Shown here: positions 1-7,414 of the stretch, one piece after another
Layout: each line of letters opens with the position of its first letter
Numbering within the stretch: the stretch's first letter is position 1
Source of the DNA: Spirochaetales bacterium
GTDB taxonomy: Bacteria; Spirochaetota; Spirochaetia; DSM-27196; Alkalispirochaetaceae
NCBI GenBank assembly: GCA_028282545.1
Contig: JANQHT010000096.1
Span: 1 to 40,103, forward strand
DNA length: 40,103 nucleotides
Direction: 5' to 3'
Position numbers and translations under genes: made by a program
Notes under the pieces: generated by a model
What the model was told of the DNA's origin: nothing
Database searches by the model: none
Seen by the model: the letters and a program-made list of their open reading frames with translations, nothing else

Positions 1-1
1 C

Positions 2-631
2 CTTTCTGGGCAATTTCCAGGGCGCTGCCACATGGGTCTCCAGGCTCGTCTGATGAGTCAGGCACTTCGGAAACTCACCGGGATCATCTCGAAGTCCTCC
101 ACGGCGCTGGTCTTTATCAATCAGATCCGCATGAAGATCGGTGTGATGTTCGGCAATCCGGAAACCACAACCGGAGGGAACGCCCTCAAATTCTACGCGT
201 CGGTGCGGCTCGAAGTCCGCCGTATCGAAACGATCACGAAGTCGGCGGACGAGGCGATCGGGAACCGCGTTCGAGTCAAGGTGGTGAAGAACAAGGTGGC
301 ACCCCCGTTCCGGAAGGTAGAGATGGAGATCATCTTCGGCAAAGGACTCTCCGCGACCGCAAGCCTGCTTGATGCAGGGCTCAAGCACGATATCTTCCAG
401 AAGAGCGGTAGCTGGTACTCCTACGGAGAGGAACGGATCGGTCAGGGCCGAGAGAACGTGAAGGACTTCCTCGAAAAAAACGCCGACATCTACACCGCCG
501 TGGAACGGAAACTGCGGGCGCTTATGTTCCCGACGCCGGAGGCGAAAGAAGCGACGGAGGAGAAGCCGGAACCGAAGCCAGCCAAGGAAAAAGACACGGA
601 CTCCGCCAAGAGCGACAACGCGCTTTTCTAG
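2..631 (+). CDS. recA: RecA recombinase, C-terminal part (5' end outside window)
   Basis: This is the strand-exchange ATPase of homologous recombination and SOS induction. The conserved block beginning [15 protein letters not shown] at position 32 is followed by the L2 DNA-binding loop region ([20 protein letters not shown]) and the family C-terminal core ([31 protein letters not shown]). The last 30 or so residues form the usual acidic, lysine-rich tail. The Walker A region and the N-terminal oligomerisation helix lie upstream of the window. The frame is open back to position 2, but the ten codons before residue MGLQ match RecA poorly (about EGxxGDxHMG is expected), possibly a sequence error at the edge. 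No clear rho-independent terminator follows; the 68 bases up to scpA hold only a short CCCGG/CCGGG repeat without a T-run. Confidence 0.95.
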   Translation, partial: LSGQFPGRCHMGLQARLMSQALRKLTGIISKSSTALVFINQIRMKIGVMFGNPETTTGGNALKFYASVRLEVRRIETITKSADEAIGNRVRVKVVKNKVAPPFRKVEMEIIFGKGLSATASLLDAGLKHDIFQKSGSWYSYGEERIGQGRENVKDFLEKNADIYTAVERKLRALMFPTPEAKEATEEKPEPKPAKEKDTDSAKSDNALF

Positions 632-685
632 GCCCGGGACGTCTCTAAGCCGGGAGCGCCATAGACCCCGGTCGCGCCCGCGTTC

Positions 686-691
686 TATACT
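686..691 (+). promoter_or_regulatory. Possible -10 box (TATACT) for scpA
   Basis: TATACT lies eight bases before the scpA ATG at 700. There is no Shine-Dalgarno between the two and no convincing -35 seventeen bases upstream. If the box is real, the transcript would start at or next to the ATG. It is listed because the same arrangement recurs at other operon-leading genes in the window. Confidence 0.25.
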
Positions 692-699
692 CACCGCCG

Positions 700-1458
700 A
701 TGGAATCGGTTGCCGACGACGAGACGCGCCGCCAGGGTCCCCCGGTCAAACTCGAACACTTCGAAGGTCCCCTGGACCTCTTGATCTTCCTGATCCGTAC
801 CAATGAAGTAAACATCTACGACATTCCCATTGCGAGGATCACCGAGCAGTTCCTGGAGTACCTGGCGTTTGCCGTCCAGATCGATCTGGACAACGTCACC
901 GAATTCTATCTGATGGCGGCTACGCTCCTCTACATCAAGAGCCGGATGTTGCTTCCCGTCGAGGACGAGGACGCCGAGGATTGGGATGACCCGCGAAAAG
1001 AACTCGTTGATCGCCTCATCGAGTACCAGCGGTATCGCAAGCTCACGGAGCTGATGATCGATCAGGCGGAACAGAACGATACCTACCTGCAGCGTAAGGC
1101 GAGCCAGCCGCCGTTGCCCTTCACCGACGACGAAGAGATCTGGGAATCGATCGACGTCTGGGACCTGTTGAAAACCTTCTCGGGTATCATCGCCAACATT
1201 TCCACGGACCGGTTAGTGAGCCTCTACGAGGAAGTCACCGTCAACGAGAAACTCACCCTCATCGCCGAGTGTGTTGAAAACGGTGCGTCTTTCCGTTTTG
1301 AACAGTTGATCGTCCACGACGACTCGGTCATGGAAGTCGTGTGCGCCTTCATCGCGCTGCTCGAGGCGGTTCGCCAGAAGATGGTCCGGGTCGTTCAGAA
1401 CCGCCTGTTCGGTGACATACGAGTCGTACCGAGCGGTCAGGAGTCTACTGATGGATGA
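700..1458 (+). CDS. scpA: Segregation and condensation protein A (kleisin)
   Basis: ScpA is the kleisin subunit that bridges SMC heads and binds ScpB in the chromosome-condensing SMC-ScpAB complex. The 252-residue length is normal. The N-terminal signature is present near residues 17-50 (LEHFEGPLDLLIFLIR, then VNIYDIPIARITEQFLEYL), followed by a hydrophobic helix (YLMAATLLYIKSRMLLP), an acidic linker, and a C-terminal winged-helix region that binds the SMC head. The ATG at 700 has no Shine-Dalgarno. The stop overlaps the scpB start by eight bases, so ScpA and ScpB are probably made in coupled amounts. The smc gene is not in the window. Confidence 0.93.
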   Translation: MESVADDETRRQGPPVKLEHFEGPLDLLIFLIRTNEVNIYDIPIARITEQFLEYLAFAVQIDLDNVTEFYLMAATLLYIKSRMLLPVEDEDAEDWDDPRKELVDRLIEYQRYRKLTELMIDQAEQNDTYLQRKASQPPLPFTDDEEIWESIDVWDLLKTFSGIIANISTDRLVSLYEEVTVNEKLTLIAECVENGASFRFEQLIVHDDSVMEVVCAFIALLEAVRQKMVRVVQNRLFGDIRVVPSGQESTDG

Positions 1459-1984
1459 AGAAAAGGCGTTGATCGAAGCGATTCTCTTTCTCGAAACCGC
1501 GCCGATTGAGCCGCGGGCGCTGGGACGCATTGCAGGGCTTTCGACCGAACAGGTCCGTACCGTTTTGGCCGGAATCAAGGAGGAACTTGCGCATCCCTCC
1601 CGGGGTCTCGAACTCAGCGAATCGGGCGGGGGCATCTCATTCCAGCCAAAACGCGACCTCTGGCCGCGCCTCAAGGATCACTACGGGAAAAAACACGCCT
1701 ATCGCCTTTCGCGGGCGGCCATGGAAACGCTGTCGATAATCGCCTATTCCCAGCCCGTCACCCGGGGCGAAATCGAGAGCCTCCGCGGGGTCGCGGCGGA
1801 CGCCATGATCCGGCAACTGGTCGAACGAGATCTCGTTCGGGAGGTGGGACGCAAAGAGGCGCCGGGGCGCCCCGTTCAGTTCGGTACTACCCGGGAGTTC
1901 TTAAAACGGTTCGGACTGTCCAGCATTTCGGACCTCCCCAAACTGGACGAAATCGAGCGGGAGCGATTCAACCTCGGTGGATAG
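1451..1984 (+). CDS. scpB: Segregation and condensation protein B
   Basis: ScpB is a dimeric winged-helix protein that binds the middle of ScpA. Tandem winged-helix segments are visible, with the family motifs MDEEKALIEAILFLETAP at the start and AMETLSIIAYSQPVTRGEIE and GRPVQFGTTREFLKRFGL later. I chose the ATG at 1451 rather than the longer frame opening at 1412. It gives the canonical N-terminus, has an AGGAGT Shine-Dalgarno at 1439-1444, and yields 177 residues, a usual length. It overlaps the scpA end by eight bases and the next gene's start by eight bases. Confidence 0.93.
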   Translation: MDEEKALIEAILFLETAPIEPRALGRIAGLSTEQVRTVLAGIKEELAHPSRGLELSESGGGISFQPKRDLWPRLKDHYGKKHAYRLSRAAMETLSIIAYSQPVTRGEIESLRGVAADAMIRQLVERDLVREVGRKEAPGRPVQFGTTREFLKRFGLSSISDLPKLDEIERERFNLGG

Positions 1985-2756
1985 ATCCAAGGCACCACGA
2001 ATCAACCGGTATCTCGCCTCCGCCGGCGTCGCGTCGCGTCGCGCCTGCGACGAACTCGTCGAAAGCGGACGCGTCCGCGTGAACGGAGCGGTCGTCACGG
2101 ACCACAGTACCCGGATAGGCGCTTCGGATGAAGTTACCGTTGACGGTGAACCGGTCCGTCCGGCACGGACGCTGGTCTACCTGGCGTTCCACAAACCGGC
2201 CGGCGTCGTAACCACCAATGCCGACGACCGCGGCCGGAAGAGGGCGGTCGATTTTCTTAAATCTCTCTACGGCGGCAGGCTCTTCTCGATTGGCCGGCTC
2301 GACGTCCCTTCCACGGGACTGCTCCTCTTCACCAACGATGGTGACGCGTGCCACCGCCTTACGCATCCGTCGGCACAGGTGGAACGGGAGTACGTGGTGG
2401 AGACAAAACGACCCATTCCGAAAGAGCACTTGGACGCCTTTGCCGCGGGAATCCGTATCCAGGGTTCGCTCTATCGGGCACGGCGCTACCGGCTCCACAC
2501 CGCGCGGCGCTGTTCCATCGTTCTCACCGAGGGAAAGAACCGGGAGATCCGGAACGTCTTCGCCCATTTCAAACTGTCCGTGACGCGAATCCACCGGGTC
2601 AGGTACGGTCCCGTCTCGATCGGCCGGTTGCCGGTGGGTCAAGCACGGTTTCTCACCGACCGGGAGCGAAACGATATCCGTGTACTCGTTCAAAAGGGAG
2701 GGCCTCATGGTCGTCGCGATCGACGGTCCCGCGGGCACCGGAAAGAGCAGCGTTAG
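1977..2756 (+). CDS. rRNA pseudouridine synthase, RsuA/RluB family
   Basis: This enzyme isomerises a uridine in ribosomal RNA. An N-terminal S4 RNA-binding domain (about residues 8-55, INRYLASAGVASRRACDEL) precedes the synthase domain. The catalytic motif is SIGRLDVPSTGLLLFTNDGD, with Asp109 as the predicted nucleophile, and the family motif EGKNREIRNVFAHF follows. The RsuA-type motif order points to the RsuA/RluB/RluE/RluF branch rather than RluA/C/D. I favour a RluB-like large-subunit enzyme from the scpA-scpB-rluB neighbourhood common in bacteria, but the target base cannot be read from sequence. The start is GTG at 1977, inside scpB. The last roughly 17 codons overlap cmk and are arginine-rich, suggesting recent extension of the end. 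Confidence 0.88.
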   Translation: MDRSKAPRINRYLASAGVASRRACDELVESGRVRVNGAVVTDHSTRIGASDEVTVDGEPVRPARTLVYLAFHKPAGVVTTNADDRGRKRAVDFLKSLYGGRLFSIGRLDVPSTGLLLFTNDGDACHRLTHPSAQVEREYVVETKRPIPKEHLDAFAAGIRIQGSLYRARRYRLHTARRCSIVLTEGKNREIRNVFAHFKLSVTRIHRVRYGPVSIGRLPVGQARFLTDRERNDIRVLVQKGGPHGRRDRRSRGHRKEQR

Positions 2757-3369
2757 CCGCTGCGTTGCCCGGAAGACGCGCTTCTTTTACGTCAACTCCG
2801 GCCGGTTCTATCGGGCGATAACGTGGAAAGCCCTTTCAGAGGGCCTGTCACCGGACGATCACGAGGCACTCCTGGGCGTGGCGCGGGCCATTTCGATTGA
2901 GGTTCGCCCCCCCGACACCTATCTGGTGGACGGGCACCCCCGGCACGACGAGCTCCATACACCGGGAGTCGACGCGCAGGTGGCGCAGGTTTCGGCGATT
3001 CCCCCCCTTCGTGAGGAGGTGAATCGCCGCTTGGTGGTGATCGCGGCGGAGCGTGACATCATCGTGGAGGGGCGTGACATCACGACCGTCGTGTTCCCGG
3101 ATGCGGACGTCAAAGTCTTTCTCGACGCCTCGGTGGAGGAACGTGCGCGCCGCCGATGGGAACAAAGCGACCAACAGTTGACCCTCGCCCAGACGCGCGA
3201 CGCGATAGCCCGGCGCGACGGGGTTGATCGATCGAAGGAGACGGGGCGCCTCTACCTTTCGGGCGACGCCCTCTACGTGGACACCACGCACTTGACCCTC
3301 GAAGTGGTTTGTGAGAAGGTTGTCGCTACAATTCGACAGAAACAAATCAATGACAGCAGGAGTACGTAG
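2707..3369 (+). CDS. cmk: Cytidylate kinase
   Basis: Cmk phosphorylates CMP and dCMP to the diphosphates with ATP in pyrimidine salvage and mRNA turnover. The ATP-binding P-loop GPAGTGKS is at residues 7-14. The motif YVNSGRFYRAITWKAL, the CMP-binding VEGRDITTVVFPDADVKVFL and the lid EERARRRWEQ follow. The frame opens earlier at 2680, but ATG 2707 is preferred: it starts exactly ahead of the P-loop strand and has a strong GGGAGG Shine-Dalgarno at 2697-2702. The 220-residue product has normal length and overlaps the previous gene by 50 bases. Only six bases separate its TAG stop from rpsA, which is in the same reading frame. Confidence 0.93.
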   Translation: MVVAIDGPAGTGKSSVSRCVARKTRFFYVNSGRFYRAITWKALSEGLSPDDHEALLGVARAISIEVRPPDTYLVDGHPRHDELHTPGVDAQVAQVSAIPPLREEVNRRLVVIAAERDIIVEGRDITTVVFPDADVKVFLDASVEERARRRWEQSDQQLTLAQTRDAIARRDGVDRSKETGRLYLSGDALYVDTTHLTLEVVCEKVVATIRQKQINDSRST

Positions 3370-3375
3370 TTAACT

Positions 3376-5088
3376 ATGGCAGAAAAGGAAGCACAACCCG
3401 CTGATCCTTCTGAAACCCAGACCACTGCAGAGTCGATGCAGGAGCAATTTCTCGATCAACTGGATGAATTTGAAGAAGGCACCCTCGTAACGGGACAGAT
3501 TATTCAGGTCGGCCCGGACGAGGTGTTCGTCGACATCGGCTACAAGGCCGAGGGACGCATCCCCGTGGGGGAGTTCGAAACGGTTCCGGATGTCGGCGAT
3601 TCAGTCGAGGTTGTGCTGGTGCGCAAGGATATCCGCAACGGCGGCGTTGCCGTTTCCAAGCGCAAGGCGGACGAAAAACGATTTTGGAAGGAACTCAAGG
3701 AAGCCCACCAGGAACGTCTTCCGGTGGACGGCAAAGTGGCGCGTACCGTCAAGGGCGGCTTCGAAGTTCAGCTTCAGGCGGGGATCAAGGGTTTCAACCC
3801 AATCTCGAAGATGGACATCCGACGCATCGAAGAACCGGAAGAGTACGTCGGGATCACGTCCAAGTTTTTTGTAGAACGCATCTACAGCGAAAACAGAATC
3901 AACATCGTTCTTTCGCGCCGCGCCTGGCTTGAACAGGAGACGGAAAAGAACCGCAACGAGTTTTTCGGCCACGTCTCCATCGGTGATGAAGTAGAGGGAG
4001 TCGTGAAGAGTTTCACCTCCTTCGGAGCCTTTGTCGATTTGGGCGGCTTCGACGGCTTGCTGCACATCAACGATATGAGCTGGGGCCACGTTACGCGTCC
4101 GAAAGACTACGTCAAGAAGGGCGAAACGATCCGCCTCAAGGTCATAAAGATGGATCCCGAGGAGAAGAAGATCAATCTCTCTCTTCGCCACATGACGCCG
4201 GATCCGTGGGAAACGTTCGAGGACCGCTACGAGGTTGACCAAGTTGTCAACGGCAAGGTTACCAAACTCACCGATTTCGGCGCCTTCGTCGAGCTCGAAG
4301 AGGGAATCGAAGGTCTCGTCCATATCTCCGAGATGTCCTGGGTCAAGCGCATCAGCCACCCTCGGGAAGTCCTCTCCCCGGGGCAGGAGGTCGAGACGAT
4401 GATTCTCGACTACGACCTCCAGGCGGGCCGCGTTTCCCTGGGCCTCAAGCAGGTACTCCCCAACCCCTGGGACGACGTTGCCAACACCTTCCCGGTGGGC
4501 TTGCGCCTTAACACGACGGTCAAGAAACTCACCGCCTCCGGTGCCTTTGTGCAACTGGACGAAGGGATCGACGGTTTTCTCCACGTTGACGATCTGTCGT
4601 GGACCAAGAAGTACAAGAACCCCGGCGCCGTCCTTCAGGAAGGGCAGGAGATCGAGGTAGTGGTCACGTTGAGCGATCCGGAGAACCAGAACGTTCGCGT
4701 CGGCATCAAACAGCTCACGGACGACCCCTGGCAACAACTCAAGGACGCCTTTCCCCCGCGGAGCATCATCGAGGGAGAGATCACGAACATCACCGAGTTC
4801 GGCATCTTCGTGCGCGTCCAGGGCGGGATCGAAGGGCTGGTCAACAAGATGAACGTCGCCGATCCCAAGGACAAACCCTTTGAAGAGGCGGTGAAGGACT
4901 TCTCGGTGGGCGGTGCGGTTCGCTGCGTCGTTACCGAGGTCAACCCCGGGCGCCAGCGTCTCTCTCTTTCGATTCGCGAACTGCAGCGGCAGGAACAGCG
5001 GCAGGAGATGCAGAAATACATCCACGACGATGGGGACACCGGCACGGTCACGCTCGGTGACATGCTCAAAGAGAAGCAGGACGGTTGA
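3376..5088 (+). CDS. rpsA: 30S ribosomal protein S1, six S1 domains
   Basis: S1 unfolds and docks mRNA on the small ribosomal subunit. Six S1 (OB-fold) repeats are visible at about residues 33-98, 113-183, 202-272, 286-358, 372-443 and 457-530. The third to fifth have the classic pattern (SFGAFVDLGGFDGLLHINDM, DFGAFVELEEGIEGLVHISE). Repeats 1 and 2 are divergent, as expected for the ribosome-docking pair. The 570-residue length matches full six-domain S1. A GCAGGAG element lies about a dozen bases before the ATG. The gene follows cmk, an old association; I recall that Treponema pallidum has the two annotated as one fused protein. Confidence 0.96.
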   Translation: MAEKEAQPADPSETQTTAESMQEQFLDQLDEFEEGTLVTGQIIQVGPDEVFVDIGYKAEGRIPVGEFETVPDVGDSVEVVLVRKDIRNGGVAVSKRKADEKRFWKELKEAHQERLPVDGKVARTVKGGFEVQLQAGIKGFNPISKMDIRRIEEPEEYVGITSKFFVERIYSENRINIVLSRRAWLEQETEKNRNEFFGHVSIGDEVEGVVKSFTSFGAFVDLGGFDGLLHINDMSWGHVTRPKDYVKKGETIRLKVIKMDPEEKKINLSLRHMTPDPWETFEDRYEVDQVVNGKVTKLTDFGAFVELEEGIEGLVHISEMSWVKRISHPREVLSPGQEVETMILDYDLQAGRVSLGLKQVLPNPWDDVANTFPVGLRLNTTVKKLTASGAFVQLDEGIDGFLHVDDLSWTKKYKNPGAVLQEGQEIEVVVTLSDPENQNVRVGIKQLTDDPWQQLKDAFPPRSIIEGEITNITEFGIFVRVQGGIEGLVNKMNVADPKDKPFEEAVKDFSVGGAVRCVVTEVNPGRQRLSLSIRELQRQEQRQEMQKYIHDDGDTGTVTLGDMLKEKQDG

Positions 5089-5107
5089 CCACATCGGGAG
5101 TTGACCG

Positions 5108-6634
5108 ATGAGATTCGAACAGGTTGATCCCGACCGGCTGGAAAAGCTGATCGAGATTAATACACTCATCAACTCCGACTATTCGGACCCCCGCGCCGTC
5201 CTCCAGAGAATTGTGGAATCCGCGACGGATCTGACGCAGGGCGAGGCGTCGTCGCTGCTGCTCGTCAATCCCGAGACGCAGAAGCTCTACTTCGAGATTG
5301 CCCTGGGCGACAAGGGGCCCCAGATGCAGAACTTCTCCCTGGACATGGGGGAGGGCATCGCCGGCTGGGTCGCACTCCACAACCGGTCCTTGATCGTGAA
5401 CGACGTCAAGGACGATCCCCGCCACCGGGCAGACATTCCACAGCAGATCGGCTTCCCCACCGATAGGATTCTCGCCGTGCCCATGCGCTTCAACGAACGG
5501 TGTGTGGGCGTGATCGAGATCATCAACAAGAAGAACGGCCGGGAATTCACCAACGACGACCTGCAATGGCTGGAAATCTTCGCCAACCAGGCGGCGCTGG
5601 CCATCCAGCACGCCGACAATTTCAAACGCGCCAGAGAACAGATATCCGTTCTTCAGGATCAGGTGCAGGGCGAACGGGGATACCACACGCTGATATGGGC
5701 AAGCAAGGCGATGGAAGAGCAGTTGGGGCTCGTGGAACGCATCGCCAATACGGACAGCACGGTTCTCATCCTCGGCGAAAGCGGGGTAGGGAAGGAACTC
5801 ATCGCCGAGCAGATTCACCTGCGCAGCGCCCGGAACGCAAAGCCCTTCGTCCGCGTGAACTGCGCGGCCCTCCCGGAGACGCTCCTCGAGAGCGAGCTCT
5901 TCGGGCACGTGAAGGGCGCTTTCACCGATGCCGTATCCACACGGCGCGGACGATTCGAACTCGCGGACGGCGGCACGATCTTCCTCGACGAAGTAGGGGA
6001 CCTCCCCTTGCCGCTCCAGGCGAAGATGCTGCGTGTCATCCAGGAGCGCACCTTCGAACGCCTCGGTTCCAGCGATTCGATCACCGTTGACGTTCGCATC
6101 GTGACCGCCACGAACAAGGACATCGAGTCATTGGTGGAGCAGGGGGAGTTCCGAAGCGACCTCTACTACCGGTTGAACGTTCTGCCGCTTCGAATTCCGC
6201 CCTTGCGACAGCGGCCGGAAGACATCACGGAGCTGGCGTCGTTCTTTCTCACGCGCTTCTCCCGCGAGACCAACAAGAACATCCGCGGCTTCACCGACGA
6301 AGCGGTAGAGACGCTCCTCTCCTACTCCTGGCCCGGCAACGTACGGGAGTTGGAGAATGCGATCGAGCGCGCCGTGGTGATCAGCCGTTCCGACCGAATC
6401 GATGCCAACGACCTGCTGCTCAAAATGGACGACCCCGTATCTCCGGAACGATACACCGGACAGCCCCTGAAAACGAGCATGAACATGTTCAAGGCGCAGT
6501 TCATTCGTGCCGCCCTCGGCCGCCACGGGTGGAGCCACACGAAAACGGCCCGTGAACTGGGCGTCCAACGGTCCTACCTCTCAAAGCTGGTGAAGGACCT
6601 TGGTATTCAAAAGAAAGGAGACTCCGCCGAATGA
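5108..6634 (+). CDS. GAF-domain sigma-54-dependent transcriptional activator
   Basis: This is an enhancer-binding protein that uses ATP to open sigma-54 promoters. A GAF sensory domain covers about residues 20-170 (GEGIAGWVALHNRSLIV, VGVIEIINKKNGREFTNDDL). The AAA+ domain carries Walker A GESGVGKE near residue 222, the sigma-54 contact loop GAFTDA near residue 272, Walker B FLDEVGDL, and R-finger motifs. A Fis-type helix-turn-helix ends the protein (HTKTARELGVQRSYLSKLVKDL). There is no receiver domain, so the input should be a small ligand on the GAF domain, as in NifA or FhlA, not a histidine kinase. A GGGAG Shine-Dalgarno precedes ATG 5108. It overlaps the next gene by ATGA. Its target promoters are not identifiable here. 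Confidence 0.9.
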   Translation: MRFEQVDPDRLEKLIEINTLINSDYSDPRAVLQRIVESATDLTQGEASSLLLVNPETQKLYFEIALGDKGPQMQNFSLDMGEGIAGWVALHNRSLIVNDVKDDPRHRADIPQQIGFPTDRILAVPMRFNERCVGVIEIINKKNGREFTNDDLQWLEIFANQAALAIQHADNFKRAREQISVLQDQVQGERGYHTLIWASKAMEEQLGLVERIANTDSTVLILGESGVGKELIAEQIHLRSARNAKPFVRVNCAALPETLLESELFGHVKGAFTDAVSTRRGRFELADGGTIFLDEVGDLPLPLQAKMLRVIQERTFERLGSSDSITVDVRIVTATNKDIESLVEQGEFRSDLYYRLNVLPLRIPPLRQRPEDITELASFFLTRFSRETNKNIRGFTDEAVETLLSYSWPGNVRELENAIERAVVISRSDRIDANDLLLKMDDPVSPERYTGQPLKTSMNMFKAQFIRAALGRHGWSHTKTARELGVQRSYLSKLVKDLGIQKKGDSAE

Positions 6635-7356
6635 CCGACGGAACTGAAAAAGCACCCCTATCGGTGAGGCTCAACACCGCCTTGGGCCGTCACCGAACGG
6701 CGATTATCGTCGTATCCGCCGCGATCGTGGTGATCATCATCTCGAGCGTCCTAGCCTTCAACCTCTCACAACGTCGAATGGAACGATCCATCGCATCGGC
6801 CGAGGAGATCCAGCTTCTCTACGAGGAGTGGAGCGCCGCCAACGACGCGGGTACGGACGGCCCCGACGCGGCGGCGGAGCCCGGCAGTCAGCCGGGAACC
6901 ACCGACACCACCGAGGAGACGCTCAGGACGAAGATCAACGCGCTGGTCGAGGGCCATCCGCGCGGTTACGCCGCGACCAGGGCGCGCTTTGTCCTGGCCC
7001 AGGTCGAATGGGAACGGGGCGACTTCGAGGCGGCCCATGCAGCGTTCCTCGCTGTGGCGGAGGGAGACGCCGAGTCGTACCTTGCCCCGATTGCCCTCTT
7101 TAACGCCGCCGCCGCCCTGGAGGAGACCGGCGACGTAGAGGGTGCGCTCGAGTTGTACCGGCGCGTGGCCGGTAGCACCGTTCCCAACGTTGAAGCGCCG
7201 CGGGCGCTTTTTGCACTGGGTCGGCTCTCTGAAGGGCAGGGGGACAGGGAGGGTGCGCTCGAATACTACAACCGTCTCATCGACGAGCACGGCGGCAGCA
7301 ATTGGACAAACCTGGGGAGAAACCGTATAATCTGGCTCAACAGCCAGGAGGGCTAA
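6631..7356 (+). CDS. Membrane-anchored TPR protein
   Basis: I do not recognise a named family. A short basic N-terminus precedes one transmembrane helix (about residues 22-45, TAIIVVSAAIVVIIISSVLA). A Thr/Pro/Gly/Asp-rich linker follows, then tetratricopeptide-like helical repeats from about residue 95 to the end (YAATRARFVLAQVEWERGDF, APIALFNAAAALEETGDVEG, ARALFALGRLSEGQGDREG type). The topology suggests an N-in protein with a periplasmic scaffold, reminiscent of the YfgM type. It starts in an ATGA overlap with the regulator upstream and has an AAAGGAG about a dozen bases before the ATG, so the two are co-translated. Confidence 0.75.
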   Translation: MTDGTEKAPLSVRLNTALGRHRTAIIVVSAAIVVIIISSVLAFNLSQRRMERSIASAEEIQLLYEEWSAANDAGTDGPDAAAEPGSQPGTTDTTEETLRTKINALVEGHPRGYAATRARFVLAQVEWERGDFEAAHAAFLAVAEGDAESYLAPIALFNAAAALEETGDVEGALELYRRVAGSTVPNVEAPRALFALGRLSEGQGDREGALEYYNRLIDEHGGSNWTNLGRNRIIWLNSQEG

Positions 7357-7414
7357 ACCGGAAGAACGCGTCTCCCATCTGGCCCGCCGGTACGTGATTA
7401 CTAAGGAGTCGTTC

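Noticed and set aside
1-31. Frameshift in recA just upstream of MGLQ
   Set aside because: The ten codons fit RecA poorly in frame, but this is the window edge and 31 bases are too few to decide between divergence and sequence error.
640-657. Possible terminator after recA
   Set aside because: The stem is only five pairs and has no T-run.
3601-5172. Long open frame (523 codons) on the minus strand
   Set aside because: It is antisense to rpsA, which has six clear S1 domains; the translated product shows no domain and results from GC-rich codon use.
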